64,000 nucleotides of DNA from Hymenolepis diminuta. Its lineage: Eukaryota; Platyhelminthes; Cestoda; Cyclophyllidea; Hymenolepididae. The notes below the pieces were generated by a model. That model did no database searches. It worked only from the letters and a program-made list of their open reading frames with translations, and had not been told where the DNA came from. Shown in pieces: positions 25,871 through 40,059 of this stretch. The position numbers were made by a program, and so were the translations under genes. Location: contig CAADRB010000005.1 of assembly GCA_900708905.1 (NCBI GenBank), positions 5,172,332 to 5,236,331 on the forward strand. The letters run 5' to 3'. Position 1 is the stretch's first letter, and the number at the start of each line of letters is the position of its first letter.

Positions 25871-26355
25871 TCTCACCATATGTAACCTCGAGGAAATAAT
25901 AACTTATCTTTCATTGTTTTATTAGTAGTATAGATTTCAGAGAAATTTATTAATTTCAAATAGTTAATTTTATTCTTTAATTTTTACATGACATATATCT
26001 GTTAAAGCATTTTATATTTCTCTGGTTTAAAATTTTATAGACCAGACTACCGGACTACTTGTTTTAAGTAGTATAGATACAATTAAGCGTGAACCAATTG
26101 AATTCAATCTATCGACTAATGATTAAATCGACGTACAGGAGACCACTTATGCAACAATTATTTTTACAAAAATCCAGTGGATTTTATCAGGTTCAAATAT
26201 TTACAAGAGTAAAGTTCTCCAGTACTTTAGTCGTGCATAAATTAATATAATATTCATTTCCTAAAATTATGTTCTCTACAGTAAAATAATATATATATAC
26301 CTTAGTATGCGCGGGGTGCGTATTGTATCTGAGGATCAGGTGATCTTTACTGATT

Positions 26356-27062
26356 TCATTGCTCGAGCTGTCGCTTCCAACAGGGAGGAGGATTTGATTT
26401 TATGGGGACGCTTATTAACTTACTTTTTAACCATGTTCCGCCCCGCTCCGCACCGTCCCGCACGTAGTAATCCAAAGGGTTAAGGTCTGGTGAGTAGTCA
26501 GAAGTCAAGTGTAAGTTTGGTGTGACATGATGATGAAAATTTTCCCAATCCATCCAATTCTGAGTTTTGAGAACTTTATAGGATGGAGCCGAATCTTGTT
26601 GGGGAAGATATAAAGTCCTCCATTGGCTACGTTATCCATCCAAGGTGGCTTATAAATGGTTTGAAGAACCTTCACATTAGGCATCTGCATTGACTCAAAG
26701 GCCCTGTGGTCTAAAGTGAGGAGTCATGATGTATTCTTTACAACACCATAACTGTTGCTGGAAACTTTGTGCGCATCCATAAGAGTTGGAACTTCAGTAG
26801 AGTCCGCCTCCACATAGCCACCCACCATTTCATGGATTGACTTTTTCATCCTGGTAAAATTTTTTCCCTCAGAGAAAAAGTAAAGACACTCCTCTTCTTC
26901 CGAGTGCTTCAATTTTGTTAAGCGTCGTTTTGCACGCATTAAAAAATTCTCTTGAGTTGTTTTTGTTGACATAACCTGACCTAGTCTAAGAATGTATGAA
27001 GTTTGTATCCGAGGTCTTGATGAACAACATTCCTTAGATGATACGAGCTTGCGTCAGCTTAG
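26356..27062 (-). pseudogene. Broken Tc1/mariner-superfamily transposase (Tc1-like)
   Basis: Minus-strand fragments follow the order of a Tc1-like transposase. First is VVHQDLGYKLH (end of the helix-turn-helix part), then MRAKRRLTKLKH. FFSEGKNFTR marks the first-Asp region (normally FSDEKNF; here Glu replaces the Asp). PPWMDNVANGG is followed by PQQDSAPSYK with the second catalytic Asp, then YSPDLNPLDYYV just before the third acidic site. The fragments fall in different frames, broken by stops and at least two frameshifts, and the C-terminus decays after about 26,450. No terminal inverted repeats were found by eye. Confidence 0.85.
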
Positions 27063-27069
27063 TGGAGCT

Positions 27070-30000
27070 CAACATAGTTCACTCAGTGTGATCATGTGTC
27101 ACTATCATTATTTTTAACATGTTAAATTAAAACGCTTTATTTTAATTTTTGAGCGGTTTCTCTCAAATGCACATCCTCACAATTATTCATTATATGTATT
27201 CATTTACATATTATAAATATTTTTATGCATTTCTTACTTCCCCTTTAAGGGAAATTATGCCCTTATTGGTGCTTTTCTGCTCGAAAGTGCTACTTAAGAT
27301 CCCGAACTACCAATGAAATTTCGCTAACTTTTAATAAATTCCATTCATAAAGTAATGAATTTATTTATGCACTTACGGTTTTCATAAAAACCTTACAAAA
27401 TTCTGAAGGAAAAAGTAGAAAATCTTTGCTTTTATTTGTTGTTTTAATTTGAGAGACGCCATACTCTTTGATATTTTTAACTCTGATTTCCAAAATTTTA
27501 GCAGATGAACACTAGGACTGATTGTAAAGGCCGAACACCAAGAACTGATTGGACCAAAATATACTGAATGAACCACGATGAGAATTCAAGAGGGTATGAA
27601 GGAGGAGAGGGGCAGGGGAGATGAGAGAGAAGGAGCGGGGTATCTGACAAGCGTATTTGTGAGTGTATATGTAAAAACTCTTTATATAGGCCCATATATG
27701 AGGAATAGTATGAAGAGGTGGAATGGTTTCAGACATCGCCACGGAGAAGGTGAACCCTCGCTAAGCTCATTCAAGCACCATTTAATTAGCTTACTACGAT
27801 AGTAAAATAAACCACTTGAGGAAACACGATGGTTATCGCCAGGGAGCTTGGAGTTACAGTAGAGTCAACCACTTCAAGCACCACTGTGAGGTTGAGTTAA
27901 TTAAGTTCCAATGATTAATGATGGCGTGGATGAAAATTTTGGAAACGCATAGAGATTCATTCTTTAGGAAGGTCGCGCATAAAAATTGTATTTTGATTTA
28001 CAGTTTGCAGGAATTTTTCTGTTCAGTTTCTAATGCAAGTAGCCGCATCTGAAGTGGCTGACAACCATTTAAACATAACATTTCGTCAAATTTCCTTGGG
28101 AAATTGATGATGCTTCCTGCAATTCGGATACTGGAACGCTAGAATATGCATCAAAGATTTCAGAACCTAAATCTCCTATTTTCATAAGTTGCTTTCCTCT
28201 TCTAAGTATGTAGTTCATAGGAGGCCACAAACTCACTGTTCAGGTCGTATACTTTGATTTAATAGACTTGATGAATCGACTTTGTAAATAAAAGACGTCA
28301 GTATTATTTAGGTGGTATAACTGTCCACCCAATTTGACCCGTTATTGGTCTACTTTTGAGGATCAAGCAAACTCTGAATTATTATTATTATGAAATATTA
28401 AGATATGAAACAATTAACTTTAACCATTAGCTGAAGCGCGTAGAATTTGGTGTGAATATGTAATTCAAGTGAAATTGGGTCCTTGTCTTCCCTGTTTTCC
28501 GCCACCAACTTTCCATCATTGCCTCATGTTTTACAATTCCCATGAATAAAATTATGAAATATTCCGTTTTTTCCACCAAAAAAATTTATTCCCAGACTAT
28601 TGCATGGGAAGAAGTGTTCGGATTTTGTTCAGCTCACTTTTATTTTTGGAAGTACAGTTACTGAGTCTCGAATCTTGACAAATAAAATGTTCGACCAGAA
28701 AAAGAAAGATGAGGAAAGGAATCTCCTGCAAAAGTGGTAATTTTTTATGGAATGTAGCCAAAAATTTTTATATGGTTTGAGATGTCTACGATTCGAAGGC
28801 ACATAAAATTTCCTCTATCACAGAAAAATCATAGAATTGTTCATTAACCGATTTGGAAGTCGGGTTTGTTGCCTTTAATTATAAATTAACTGAGAGGAGG
28901 AAAAATGAAATTCAAAAGTTTCTTTTTAGAAACCTTCATGCCTGTCGCGGCGAATGGGTAGGACTTTCTGGTGCTTCTGATAAACAACCAGTAGTAAGTT
29001 ATGAACCGCAAAACATATTCAACCATTCCATGACACTAAATTTCCCGCCGATTTTATCCAAGGTCAGAAGTTTGGTAAGTGTTCGAATACAAACCAAGTC
29101 AGTCTTGAAGGTCTCTTTTGCAGAGTTCTCAAAGACAAATTGGAATAAACAAAGGAAAGCTTCCAGAACAAAGACAACATAGAAATATCTTGGTAATTTG
29201 AGGGATCACTAAAAGTAGGATGAATATCAACTCTAGTTACGATTATCATCCCCTTGTCGTTAAGACCTTTACATCTCGTAATAGTTTGAGTGTATTCTAT
29301 TCAGTCGGAGTTATGAAATGGATGTTCTATAACAAAATTGTATCAATATCGATTTTCCAAATCAAAGATATGTTGCCTTCGTAATTAAAGTAACCTATGA
29401 GAGCAAAAATAGAAGGTGATCGAGTCTAAAAGATTAAACAATGATAATTCCCTCATTTCTAAATCTATTAAGTTATATTTTAATAGCAAATTAGGTTTAA
29501 ATTTCGTACTTCTACAACGGTTTAATGCGAATCAAGATAGCATGAAGTAAACTTTCCGGACAGGCGGACACATAACCAGAGCAGAGAGGGAATAATTTGC
29601 GAAAAGAGTAGGGAGATTTGAAGAGAAGTTCCATATGTGGCTTAAACAAATAAATTTAGTTGAGCAGACCATTACCTCCAAACTCTACCAAATCACATGA
29701 GCATTAATCACTGTGGCTCTAGCCATCTGTCTAACCTCGGAGAACGAGATGCGATTAAAACGTGACTCTATTAACAATATTCCCCATTCTATGTAGTTTT
29801 TTGGTTTATAAGACTGACTCCTTACGTGGTAGGGATGTGGAATAGTTGTGAAGCGACCTCATTACTCGACACGAGCATGCGGAGATAGTGATCGGGAGAT
29901 CTAGTAGCGGATTAAGTTCAGGGAAGTTGAACGAGTTCCAATCCAGGCACCGAAAACATTCGCAACCACCTTCTATCAGGTAAAGGTTGTTGCGGCCACC

Positions 30001-33000
30001 TGGTCTCTAATGTCATTAGATTTAATGAGAATGTCTCTAAGCCAAACTCAGTCAGATTGTTAAGGAGGGGGAAGGAGGGGCAGTAAAGATGTGGGATGCA
30101 GAGTTATCAAGAGTTTAACTCCGGTACGAAGCTATCTTTGTAAATTCGTGTGTTTCTGAGTTATCAATTTATCGACTATAAGGCAGAAATAAGGCAATTG
30201 GATAAAGGTTTCGGAGTTGCAACGGATGAAAAGGCCATTCGAGGTAAGTACTTTTTCTCTGCTCACTCCGAAGAACGTATGCTGTAGCTAACTAAAAGTG
30301 TCTTTTGAAATGCGATATTATTGGGACGCAGAGCTACTAGAATGGAAAAGACTTTACATTATAATTGCGACGTTTCTTTAGTTAATTAGGGCAATTCTAA
30401 ACAATCTTGGACCTAATGTATTTGTAAGGAAACAAATTAACGTAGCTCGAACTTCTTGGTTCTATTTCACTACATTTCATAAATATCGAGCAGCGTTGTA
30501 CTGCATGTCCGCAAATTTCCCATAATTGAAACATGTATATTAAGCCGGTGGGGATAAAATGTTTCAGTTGCCTTTATCAGATCACAGTATGCATGATTCA
30601 GCAGAGCGAGGCAGGGCTTTTTTACCTATCAGAAAGTACTAATTATTGGCTAAAATTTCAAAAAGATTTACGATTATATACATTCACTCTGGGAGGACTG
30701 TATTGAGTTCTTTGAGGATAAAATCATACAAGCTCATATCATCGTGATGGCATTTTTGCCATTAAAAGAAAAACAATTTTTTTGAAGTAGTTATTATTAC
30801 CGTTGTCCATGATAGTACAAGACTGCTACGAGCTCTATTCATATGAAAATGCCTGAATAAAGGAATTAAAAACCGAGTCAATTAAGGGGAGTGTTTCAAG
30901 AAGCGAATAATGCAATTTGGGCGTCAAGAGGCTTATCTTGTTTGATTTATGGAAGTATTATATTGTCTTTGTTAGTTGATTCGTTATGTCGCATCGAGTG
31001 CTCTCTAGAGGTCACTCAAATTCAAATTTGCTGGTTCAAGAGTTTGGTTAACCACTCCCTCCACCAACCCCCCCCCCCCATGTTTATCCGAGTTGATTAA
31101 TCGTTCAATAAATTCTCGACCTCAGATAATTGAATTTGGAGTACCAGAGCATAAAGCCGTCTTTTACATTCTGGAAGTAAAACACACAAAATCTAAATGC
31201 GAGGGTCAGTTTAGACTAATCATTTTAAATACTTCTTCTTCTTCGGCAAAAATATGCCGCATTGTTTATTCTTATCAAAATAATTTTGCAGTATTTATTA
31301 ATCATTAAATCTGTTAATTCTTTTTTATTCTTTTTGAGATTTTGCAGATGTCAATGACGTAGCTCAACTTTCAATATCTGAAATACATTTCATAAATCAT
31401 AAATCCGTAATATAAATGTATTCTATTTGTCAAATATGGTAAACGCTGACCTTATTTCTTTCCGTGTCATGAGGATTGAAGAAAACAAATTTCCCTTAAC
31501 TTAAATAATTAAAGCACCTGGCATTATCACATAAATTATTTATAACGAATCTATAATTGGCAAAATTAAATGTTCATTAAATAAAATTTTGTGAATAAAA
31601 GTTTGTAAAATATGCACCAGTAGGTTTACTGGTATTATATTTAACAAATAATGTACTTTTTATGACATACTTATCCCCCGAAGTAGTGGAGATCATCGTG
31701 GAGCCAGTTCTATTTTACAGCCTTTTCCCAATAATACTAACGCCATCTTCAGGTTCTTTAATGTTCCGAGAAGGCTGATCTTAGGATTGGGCTCTAGGAG
31801 AGTCGTGAAATGTGTGCAATTAACTCGACGAATTTTCATGGTAAATTGCGGAGCCAAGCTCCAACTTCGTCCTCCTATGAACAGTTTTGCCAGTTTTCAT
31901 ACCCCAGAGTTTTGTTTGAGTCGTCCAGATCTAAGAAGGAACGGAAAGAAGATTCACACATATAGTCAAGGGTAAGGCAAATCAGAAAGCTGAACTTTAG
32001 GAAATTCTGATTAGGTAGATCAAGTCAACTTCTGTCTCCAAAAGTGTGAAATCCTGCTCCAGTGTAATATTAACAAGAAATACAATTATTTGCAGAGTCG
32101 AAAGTGATATGCGCGAATCTCTGCATGAAGGAAATAAATGCTTTTGTGCCCTCGACACAATAACTGCTCTGGAGATAGAACCATCATTGAATTAGTTCAG
32201 AATGCCACATGTCCAAATTTTATCCGCAATTTGTCATTAATTTTCAGAACCAGGAGCATTGTAAATCCGTTTGTCATATATTTAGCTTTAACAACTCAAA
32301 TTAGCCTTCTACGTCAAATATGACGGCAAATGGCATATTAATCAATTTTCTCCTTTGTCTCAAGGGCCTAAATATGTGAAATTTGGTTTATCTTGGACAC
32401 AGAGACACTTGATAGTGATAATACTTTATTTATAATCAAGCCAATACAGCTACTGCCATCTAACGTCTTGTTACCAACCCTTTTGGTTCATCCAGATCAA
32501 AGTAAGGGGGGAAGGGACAATTGATACCATTTCTCCGTCTGAACGCAGAGCTGAATGGATTTGGGAAAATTAAGGAGGGTAAAGAATAGCTGATAATGAA
32601 AAGACTTGAGGAAAGTCAATGAAAACATTTATCCTAAGTTGTCTATGGTAAGCTGTAGGGTAACAAATTAAACGCCCTTCACAATACTGCTGGACGAAAG
32701 ATGCTAGGCACATACTACAGTTGACAAATGAATGTTAGGGTGCAAGCAGAATGGGCACCTTGGGAAACCCATTACGCATATACTAAAGCTAAGACAAAAT
32801 ATATGGACAAGTTTTCACAGAGGTGAAGAGGTACCAGTCAATATACAATCAAGTTGTCATCTATCGAGAATGAGCACCTCTAAATCCGCACGCAGTGAGT
32901 TGACAACATTATGCGGATACGTAACAATTATTCTATAAGAACCAAGACGATATTTGGATGAGTAATTGCTTTCTTTTCATTACCGAACATCAACCACAAC

Positions 33001-33270
33001 GAAAAGGTATGCGTAAAACAAATTATGTGTGCCTGGACCCTCGGTATTTTCGAATTGTTTGATCATAATTGTAATATAGATTATTAATGAAATGAACACT
33101 TTAGCTTTGTTTTGCCATCTCTATCGAATATTTATAGGGGATATCATTTTGTGAAATATTTGTTTTCCAAGTATTCCGCTGAAAATAATCACCCCGACGC
33201 CTGGTTTTCGCCCTCCGTGCACATACTTGGTATTTCATTAACGAAACAACAATCCGTTTACACACTGCGA
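27070..33270. other. Gene-poor stretch
   Basis: No exon could be supported. A short poly-C run lies at 31068-31079. Reading frames here (for example 28853-29182 and 30891-31308) show no family features and no clear splice context. Confidence 0.45.
31068..31079 (+). repeat. Poly-C run of 12
   Basis: Twelve consecutive C residues in an AT-rich region; a simple repeat prone to length error. Confidence 0.9.
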
Positions 33271-33369
33271 AAACGATTGTGTTGATAATCTACGCCGCCA
33301 TCAGTATCTTAAACAAAACACCAATAGCACTGGGGCTATCGATTAGCAAAAAACGGAATGACATTCACA

Positions 33370-33557
33370 ATGGCGCCTCCAATTCGCACACTGCAGGGCC
33401 GCTATGTGATTGGTCAGTGCCTCTGCGATTCGATTGGTCATTTGCCCCACAGACGATCAAGGCGCACTTAAACCCGACCTCACCATTTAAAGGCACGCTA
33501 ATTTAGCCATTTTGGAGAGGAAAACATTCTTCGATTGCCTTCTTTGGATTTAGTATT
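33370..33557 (+). promoter_or_regulatory. Likely promoter and non-coding first exon of the LIM gene
   Basis: A GC-richer island holds CCAAT at 33379-33383 and two identical GATTGGTC boxes (inverted CCAAT) at 33408-33415 and 33432-33439, 24 bases apart. A TTTAAA lies about 50 bases downstream, and a donor-like TATTG|GTGAGA at about 33557. The next acceptor (TATTTACAG, ending 34908) leads into a 36-base 5' UTR and the LIM ATG. This gives a coherent model: promoter, untranslated exon 1, 1.35-kb intron, coding exon. Confidence 0.5.
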
Positions 33558-34944
33558 GGTGAGAGGAATTTATCTTCAACAGGGACTTCTAATTCAGTTT
33601 GTTTAAAACAAATTTTGTTTTAAATTTTGCATGCTGTTTGCGCCCAGACCAAAAGTAACTTTAAATTTACAACCAGGCATTTTTGTAGTTGAAAGTAATT
33701 TGTTTCAAACGAATGATAAAAATATTTAAAATATATTAAAAATTTAAATGTGCTTAAATTTTGTTCACAGAATATCTTAATTATTAAAAATAAATAATTA
33801 TATTTATTTTAGTGCTATTAAAAAATACTGTGAGATAAATCCAGTTGGAAATATTTACTTTCTTGCAATCTTGATTACAACAAATCGTCAATTGTCGTGG
33901 GCGTTTTTTATCAATTTTCCTTCTCTTAGTTCCCGAACTTATTTACTTTGGAACGTATGTGAGAGCTATTAATTTTAAGGTCAAGGATCTCTCAAAAGTT
34001 CACAGTTTCTGTCTAGATTTAAGTTTATAGTTAATTTTTAATCTTTGACACACTATTTTTTAATTTGTAAACTTTTGTGCATTCACTCACTCCAGTTAAC
34101 CGATGTAAAAGTGCTGATATTATACCGAATTTAGGCAACTTTTGCAAATTCCAGCCTATCACATTTTTTCTTTAAATTCCTTAAAATAATATCTCAGTCA
34201 ATGAAACTTTTCAGCCACTTGAACTTGATCTAATCTAGGAAATTTCGATGCGGAACAAATTTTTTTTGAGTTTTTTGTTAGTTCTTAAGGAAAAAAATGT
34301 ACGATAAATAATTTTCATAATTTAAAATTTGTCGACGGACTCCCCAGTTGATCCCTAATTATGAAATCACTGTCAAATTTTTGCTGAATTTCAAAAAAAT
34401 TTTGAATAACTAGAAACATCAGATCAGCAGTAATTTTGCCATAAATTTCCTGTCTGTAGTCATGGCTACCTTAATAAATTATATCTGCTGATTCTCACAG
34501 TGTTGAAGAAAGTGTTTCCTTATCATTCATTTTAACAAATAATTCAAATTTTAAGGTCGCTCCGCATCGATCGTCAGTAATTAAAGACCGTTTATATTTG
34601 ATGAACTTTTTGAACAAAAGAGGTTTCTAATTTAAGAACTCTGAATCGGCGTACATACGAAATTTAAATAAACATGTAATCTTTTATAAAAAACAGAATG
34701 AATTATAATTTTTTGTTTTAAAAATTCACCTTTCTCGAAGTGATATAATGATAGAGTTCTCCTTTTAAGTTTGCATTCTTTCTGATTGGATAAATTTGAA
34801 AAAAAAAAATACATTTCCGGAAATATATATTATTATTAATATCCCGAATAATTTTAATTAATTTTTCTGAGGAATGGTCAATTATTTACAATTTATATGT
34901 ATTTACAGTAAAGGTATTTTGATTTTGAAGCAGAATAATTTAAG

Positions 34945-36837
34945 ATGTCGAGTGGAATTTGTGCAAAGTGTGCCAAACCCTTTACCGCGGGCTCTATTTT
35001 GAATGCCTTGGAAAAGCGATGGCATCCAGAATGTTTCGTTTGTGCTGGATGCAAACGGCAGTTGGCTAATCAATCCTTCCACTGCAAAGACGAAGTTCCG
35101 TACTGTGTCAACTGCTGGAAAGAGAAGTTTCAACCACGCTGTTCTGTAAGCGATTTAAAATTGTATTTAAAATTTAATATTCATATATTCTTTCCGGATT
35201 TAATAATGTTTAATACATAACTAACGCATTTTACGTTTTCACACTGATGTATTGTTGACGAATCAAAATTTTCAAATAACATTGTCATAGATACGATTTT
35301 AGCATGTGTACCTAACTTTCAACATAAAATTTAGCGAAGAAGGTGAAGAGGTTCATGAAATTCGGGGCCTGTTTTCCTCGGATCGACAACTCCAGCATAA
35401 CCCTAATTTCCGTTTGCGCCAATTGGGTGTAAAAGTCATTTTGGACTTGAACACTTAAAGCTAAGTTTCACGCCCCATTTATGACATTTTCAAAATAAAA
35501 TTTGTTTTAAAAGGGCAAAGTTTTAATGTGTTTTTTTTTTCATGCGTCTTCTTAACCTTGTATACTTCAAATCAGTTTGTAACCTTTTAATGTTGGAAAA
35601 ATGCATTCATTCATTCAAACTGACAACAAATTCACTTCATTTCACCGCGGAGCGTAAACTAAGTTCGGCTTTAAATGGGAAGGTGAAGCGTAGAAAGTGG
35701 ATCATTAATTAATTTTGTACCGTATAGCAACCATCTCCCACTCAAACCCCAAAGATCATGGAGTCAGTTGATTAGACAATCTGAAAAAAGGTGAATGTAA
35801 AATTGCATTCTTTTATTCGATTTTGTGAACATATTATTGTGGAATTTAGCTAGAATAATTAATTTCAACTTTATCACAAATAATGAATCTTGCTGTCTAC
35901 CAAGAGAACGGCATCATAGAACCTCCCTGGAGAGAGAGACTCGAATGTTATCATTCTATGTATTAGCCAAACTTAACCAGTGCGGATGGCCAATCCGCTC
36001 ACTGACGGCACGTCGACAGGCATTGAACATGTGACTGCCTTTTGTGTATTTTAATATTCGTTTCCAGATTTTCTTACAATGTGTAATTCTGAAGATCGGT
36101 TTAAGGAAAAATGTTCTCGTTTATTTGTTCAGCAGTCTTGCAATCGGAATAATTACACGTCGTTTCATAAAGAAACAAACTTAATATTTCTTCTTAAATA
36201 AAAGTCAAAAAACGGTATTTCATATCGACAATTAGAGGAAATTATCTCGCTGGAATATATCAGGACATGGCGCTGTCCTCAAAAAACGGCAGTGGCACCT
36301 ACATTCCGTCCTTTAAACTCTCTCTCCTCCGGGATCAGTGGAATATGAACTGAAATGTGAAATTGAAGATTAAGGAAATGTAAATGAATCCAGGTCTTCG
36401 CGACTGGACACCATATACGCTACAATATTTTAACCACGTCTTGATAGCTGACCCCTAACCCGACAACGACCCTCTAACCGCAACTGTATCAGGAAAAAAA
36501 ATCTTAGTTTCCCCAATGCGCTTTTTCTTTTCTCTCAACAGATATCATATTAAAGTCGTATAAATTCTTATGCGTTTGAATTAAATATATTTTATCGCAA
36601 AAGTTAATTACGTATTCTTTTATCTAATGTTATTTGCAATTAGTAAATCACCCTATCTTAATTTGCAAATTGTAGAGCTGTGGTGTGATAATAGATCCAT
36701 CGGAACAATATGTACTGTATGACGATAAGGCCTACCACAAGGGATGCTTCAGATGTAGCCAATGCCAGACTCCCCTCAACGGAAAACAGTTTTGCATTGT
36801 CAACGGCCAGTACCTCTGTCCGGAACACGTGCAATAG
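34945..36837 (+). CDS. Two-LIM-domain protein, complete (120 aa, two coding exons)
   Basis: Coding exons are 34945-35145 (67 codons, donor TCT|GTAAGC) and 36676-36837 (53 codons plus TAG, acceptor TTGTAG). They join in phase 0 exactly between the Ser residues of the second domain's CSSC. All sixteen zinc ligands are present. LIM1 has C6, C9, H27, C30, C33, C36, C54 and C57. LIM2 has C66, C69, H88, C91, C94, C97, C115 and H118. The protein is almost nothing but the two domains, so it is probably an adaptor that binds other proteins, often at actin structures or in transcription complexes. Spacing resembles the last two LIM domains of Enigma/ALP or paxillin-type proteins, but length alone does not assign an orthologue. 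The antisense frame at 34903-35133 is a shadow. The intron holds a SINE-like copy. Confidence 0.92.
35870..36045 (-). repeat. SINE-like copy inside the LIM gene intron
   Basis: It has the plus-strand core GCCAAACTTAACCAGTGCGG, then GGCCAATCCGCTCACTGACG, and a B-box-like AGGCATTGAACATGTGAC (reverse). The A-box end is missing. It lies between the two coding exons, antisense to the gene. Confidence 0.6.
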
Positions 36838-39800
36838 ATCTATCAGGTTCAGTAGATAATATCATGAGCTGATCTACCCAATCTCAGCCAAAACCAGCAT
36901 CCTTGAGCCCTTCTATCTGCACATTGCTCTATATCACCATATTTGGTTTTAAAATATTTATGCTTTTACTGCATGCAACTTTTCAAGAAAAGAGAATACA
37001 ACTATAAGTCCCTATTTCTTCGATATTTTAGCGGAGGACTAAACTCAGGATGGTTTAGGATATCACAATTTTAAACAATCGGTAGAATAGGGTCTTCATG
37101 GAGATTTCCTCATAACCTTCCCATCCAAATTTGGTAGGCGATATCACTTTACCAACGTTATATAATTAATTAATTGGATCTGAATCACCTCAATAAGTTT
37201 TGGGTTTATTAAATTAAATGTTACAGTGAGAAAGGTGCATTATTAGTTATTAATAATATATTTTAATTACAACTTATAATATAAAATTAAGAAGTTAACT
37301 TTATTCCAAACAGTGTTTGCAAATTGGAATGATCGCTTTAAGAGTGCCTGTACATTAAGCTTAGAAATCCCCTTATAAACCTCATAATCTTCTTCATGGC
37401 AAACTGGACGCAGCAACCTTTCCTACACTAGAAGATCAAGGCTTGTGTAGGATTATGTGTATGCTGAACAGTGAAAAATTAATGAGGAAGCAGGAAAGAA
37501 GGGATATTCAAGCTGCCGAATTGGAAATCAGCAGGGAAGGCAAATGCGTCAGTGCTGAACGAGTGGAACACGGACAGATTTCCTATTCTTTGTCTTCTAA
37601 TAGCCAAAAGATAAAAACTTATCAACTGCCAATCACTGCAGCCAGAAGTATGAGTCAGTGTGTGCGTACTATAGATCGTTCTTGTTTTCGAATATCACCT
37701 CAATATTAAACTTATTTAGAAATAAAATTAATGATAAATAAATATATACTTATAATAATCATATTCTCCACATTAATGATACTTTTTAATACGTAATCTG
37801 AAATTTACTTACGAAAGTGTTCCGTTGTCTATCTTAATACCTTTCCTTCAATTTTTTTCTTGAATAAGATCCAGCAGTCAATTTTCGAATGTTAGGTGGG
37901 GGCTCAAAATTTAAAATTTAAAATTTCAGATTTGAATTTTAATTCTTAATTTGTTTTTCTAAGCGTAAAAATTTTACATAAACCAGTTTTAATTCGCTTA
38001 GTGAAAGAGGAATGCCTATGTTTCAAAGGATGTAAAATTAACTGATTTGCTGTGACAGTATCATCTCCTTAATAATCAATTAATTTAATTGTTAATTATT
38101 TACAAATTTGTGGGCCTTTGCTCGGTAGAATTTTGGGAAGTTAATAAGGTTATGGCACCCATCTACAATGTTAATATTCCGTTTTATAGAATAGGGTCCT
38201 CAACCACAAACTTCGCACCGTTTGATTTTAATTTGTTTTCTGCAACAGCTACTTCAGCTAAACAAACGATTGCCTATTTATCCGTTGACATTTGATAATT
38301 TATTCCCAAAAACGCAAATTCCTCCTTTATATTTAGCCATGAGAATTTATTTTGAAAAGAAAGAAATGGCATTTATGCCAATATGTCTTCCATGTAGCTC
38401 CGAAATATATTTTATTATTGTATTTGCATTACTTTTCACATTACGATAAAATTTTCTAATTTTTAATCGTGGTATACCATTAAAACACGAAAAATGGGAA
38501 AATAATCAAGTAAGAAATAAAATATTGAGAGTGGAATTGGGAGAATGGGAACTGATTTGAATTTTGAAAGCTTAATTTTATATATCAATCTCAAAATTTT
38601 CAGGCGATTTCATGTCCACGATATTCGAAAAAAATTGGAGAGTTGGCTTGATTGTGAATGGTTGGTTATGTCACTTTAATTAATTCGTTTCTTCTAAAAA
38701 TCTTGCCGCCCATATCGAAATAGGAAAAGTCTCGGTTTGGAATAGAGAACCACTACAATGTCATCACTCTAATCTTCATAGGTGCAGAGAAGAAGTTGGA
38801 AAAAAATCCAGTTTTTGGAATGTTTACAGATTTCGTCCAGATGCGCGAAAGTTCATTAAGGCACAGTTTGGATAGGAGGTGTATGGCAATATTTAAGGAA
38901 TAAAGGAGGAAGATAAATAAATTTTCCACACAACTAGAGATGTCGTTAGGGTCTTTATGACTCTAAAATATGCCTAATTCTTTGAGAGATACTGGTTGTA
39001 TGTATTCTATCGTAGATTCGTACCAACCAAAGATGGTGGAGGCGGTGTCCATCAATTTTATATGCTTGATTAATTTTTTGGGTAGAGGAATTCCTCTCCT
39101 ATTGGACGAATTTGAACTGGAATGTGGCATGAAAACCCTTGAATATTTGCAAAATGAAGAGATTTTTGTGTTTAAAATTCAAATTATTTGACTTATCCGA
39201 AAATTATTTTATTTTTAATCATTGAAGTTATGAATTCATTTAATTAAATTACATTGGATTCTTTTCGATCATTTTTTTCCCACTAATTCCCGTTTGGCGC
39301 TGTGTTTTATTTCATTGGCAGATTTGTCAGATAAGAGGTTCTTACTTGGATACAATCAATTTAGAACTTCCCGAACTTCGCGAGATTACAAAATGGAAAG
39401 GGGGAGAGAATTCAGATTTTTGATACTCTGAGGAAGTAACTGAGATCAATATGTCTACTTTTTACGGTATCTAGTTGATTACAACTAGTAGACGTTCTTC
39501 ATACAAGCAAGAGCTTAAAAAAGTCAGGAAAAGGCGGAAACTCTAAATGGAAAGTAGGATAAGCTTCGACAACTTATACCACATATATTCTTAAAGTAGC
39601 CTTGGGAGTCTATAAGAACTGCATGGGAATCGCCACTGTTGAGTACAACTTATTGATGAATTTGAAAACAAATAAAACAAGCAAACATATTTTATGTTTG
39701 TAAATCAATTTATTGGCTTATATTACATTGCATTTTCAAAGAAAAATGTTGTAATTTTAAATCAGAAAACCTTTATTTTCGCATACCTTATAGCATTAAG

Positions 39801-39900
39801 CTGAGATTTATAGCATTGGAAGCAACCAAGAACACAGGAGGTATTTTGTGGAGAGAGTTTGATGCAAAAAGTGTTCAGTGATTGAGTACAATTAACGTTA
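36838..39900. other. LIM gene 3' flank and non-coding stretch
   Basis: The 3' UTR presumably starts here, but no close AATAAA is evident. AATAAA sequences occur at about 37720-37740. No other gene or element was recognised. Confidence 0.4.
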
Positions 39901-40048
39901 TGCCGCAAGAATATTGATCGCTGATTGGCTGGGAGGTCCCTGCAGGCACGCCGCTCTTGTCCGATACACGATCGGTATCACGTGCGCACCTTCCAGAATG
40001 TTCAAGCGCGAGCGAGATCGCTTTGATCAGCCTTGGTGACTTTGTACA
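39901..40048 (-). mobile_element. Truncated LTR, 5' 148 bases only (copy D)
   Basis: Read on the minus strand it starts TGTACAAAGTCACCAAGGCT and continues to the family core CAGCCAATCAGCGATCAATA, then stops. R and U5 are missing. Its U3 is nearest to copy C. Confidence 0.7.
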
Positions 40049-40059
40049 CTCCGAAATAT

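Noticed and set aside
29821..29960. GC-richer piece with GAGTTCCAATCC resembling a B box
   Set aside because: No A box at the right distance and no second copy in the window.
34903..35133. Minus-strand frame over the LIM exon
   Set aside because: It is antisense to an exon with all eight zinc ligands of a LIM domain.
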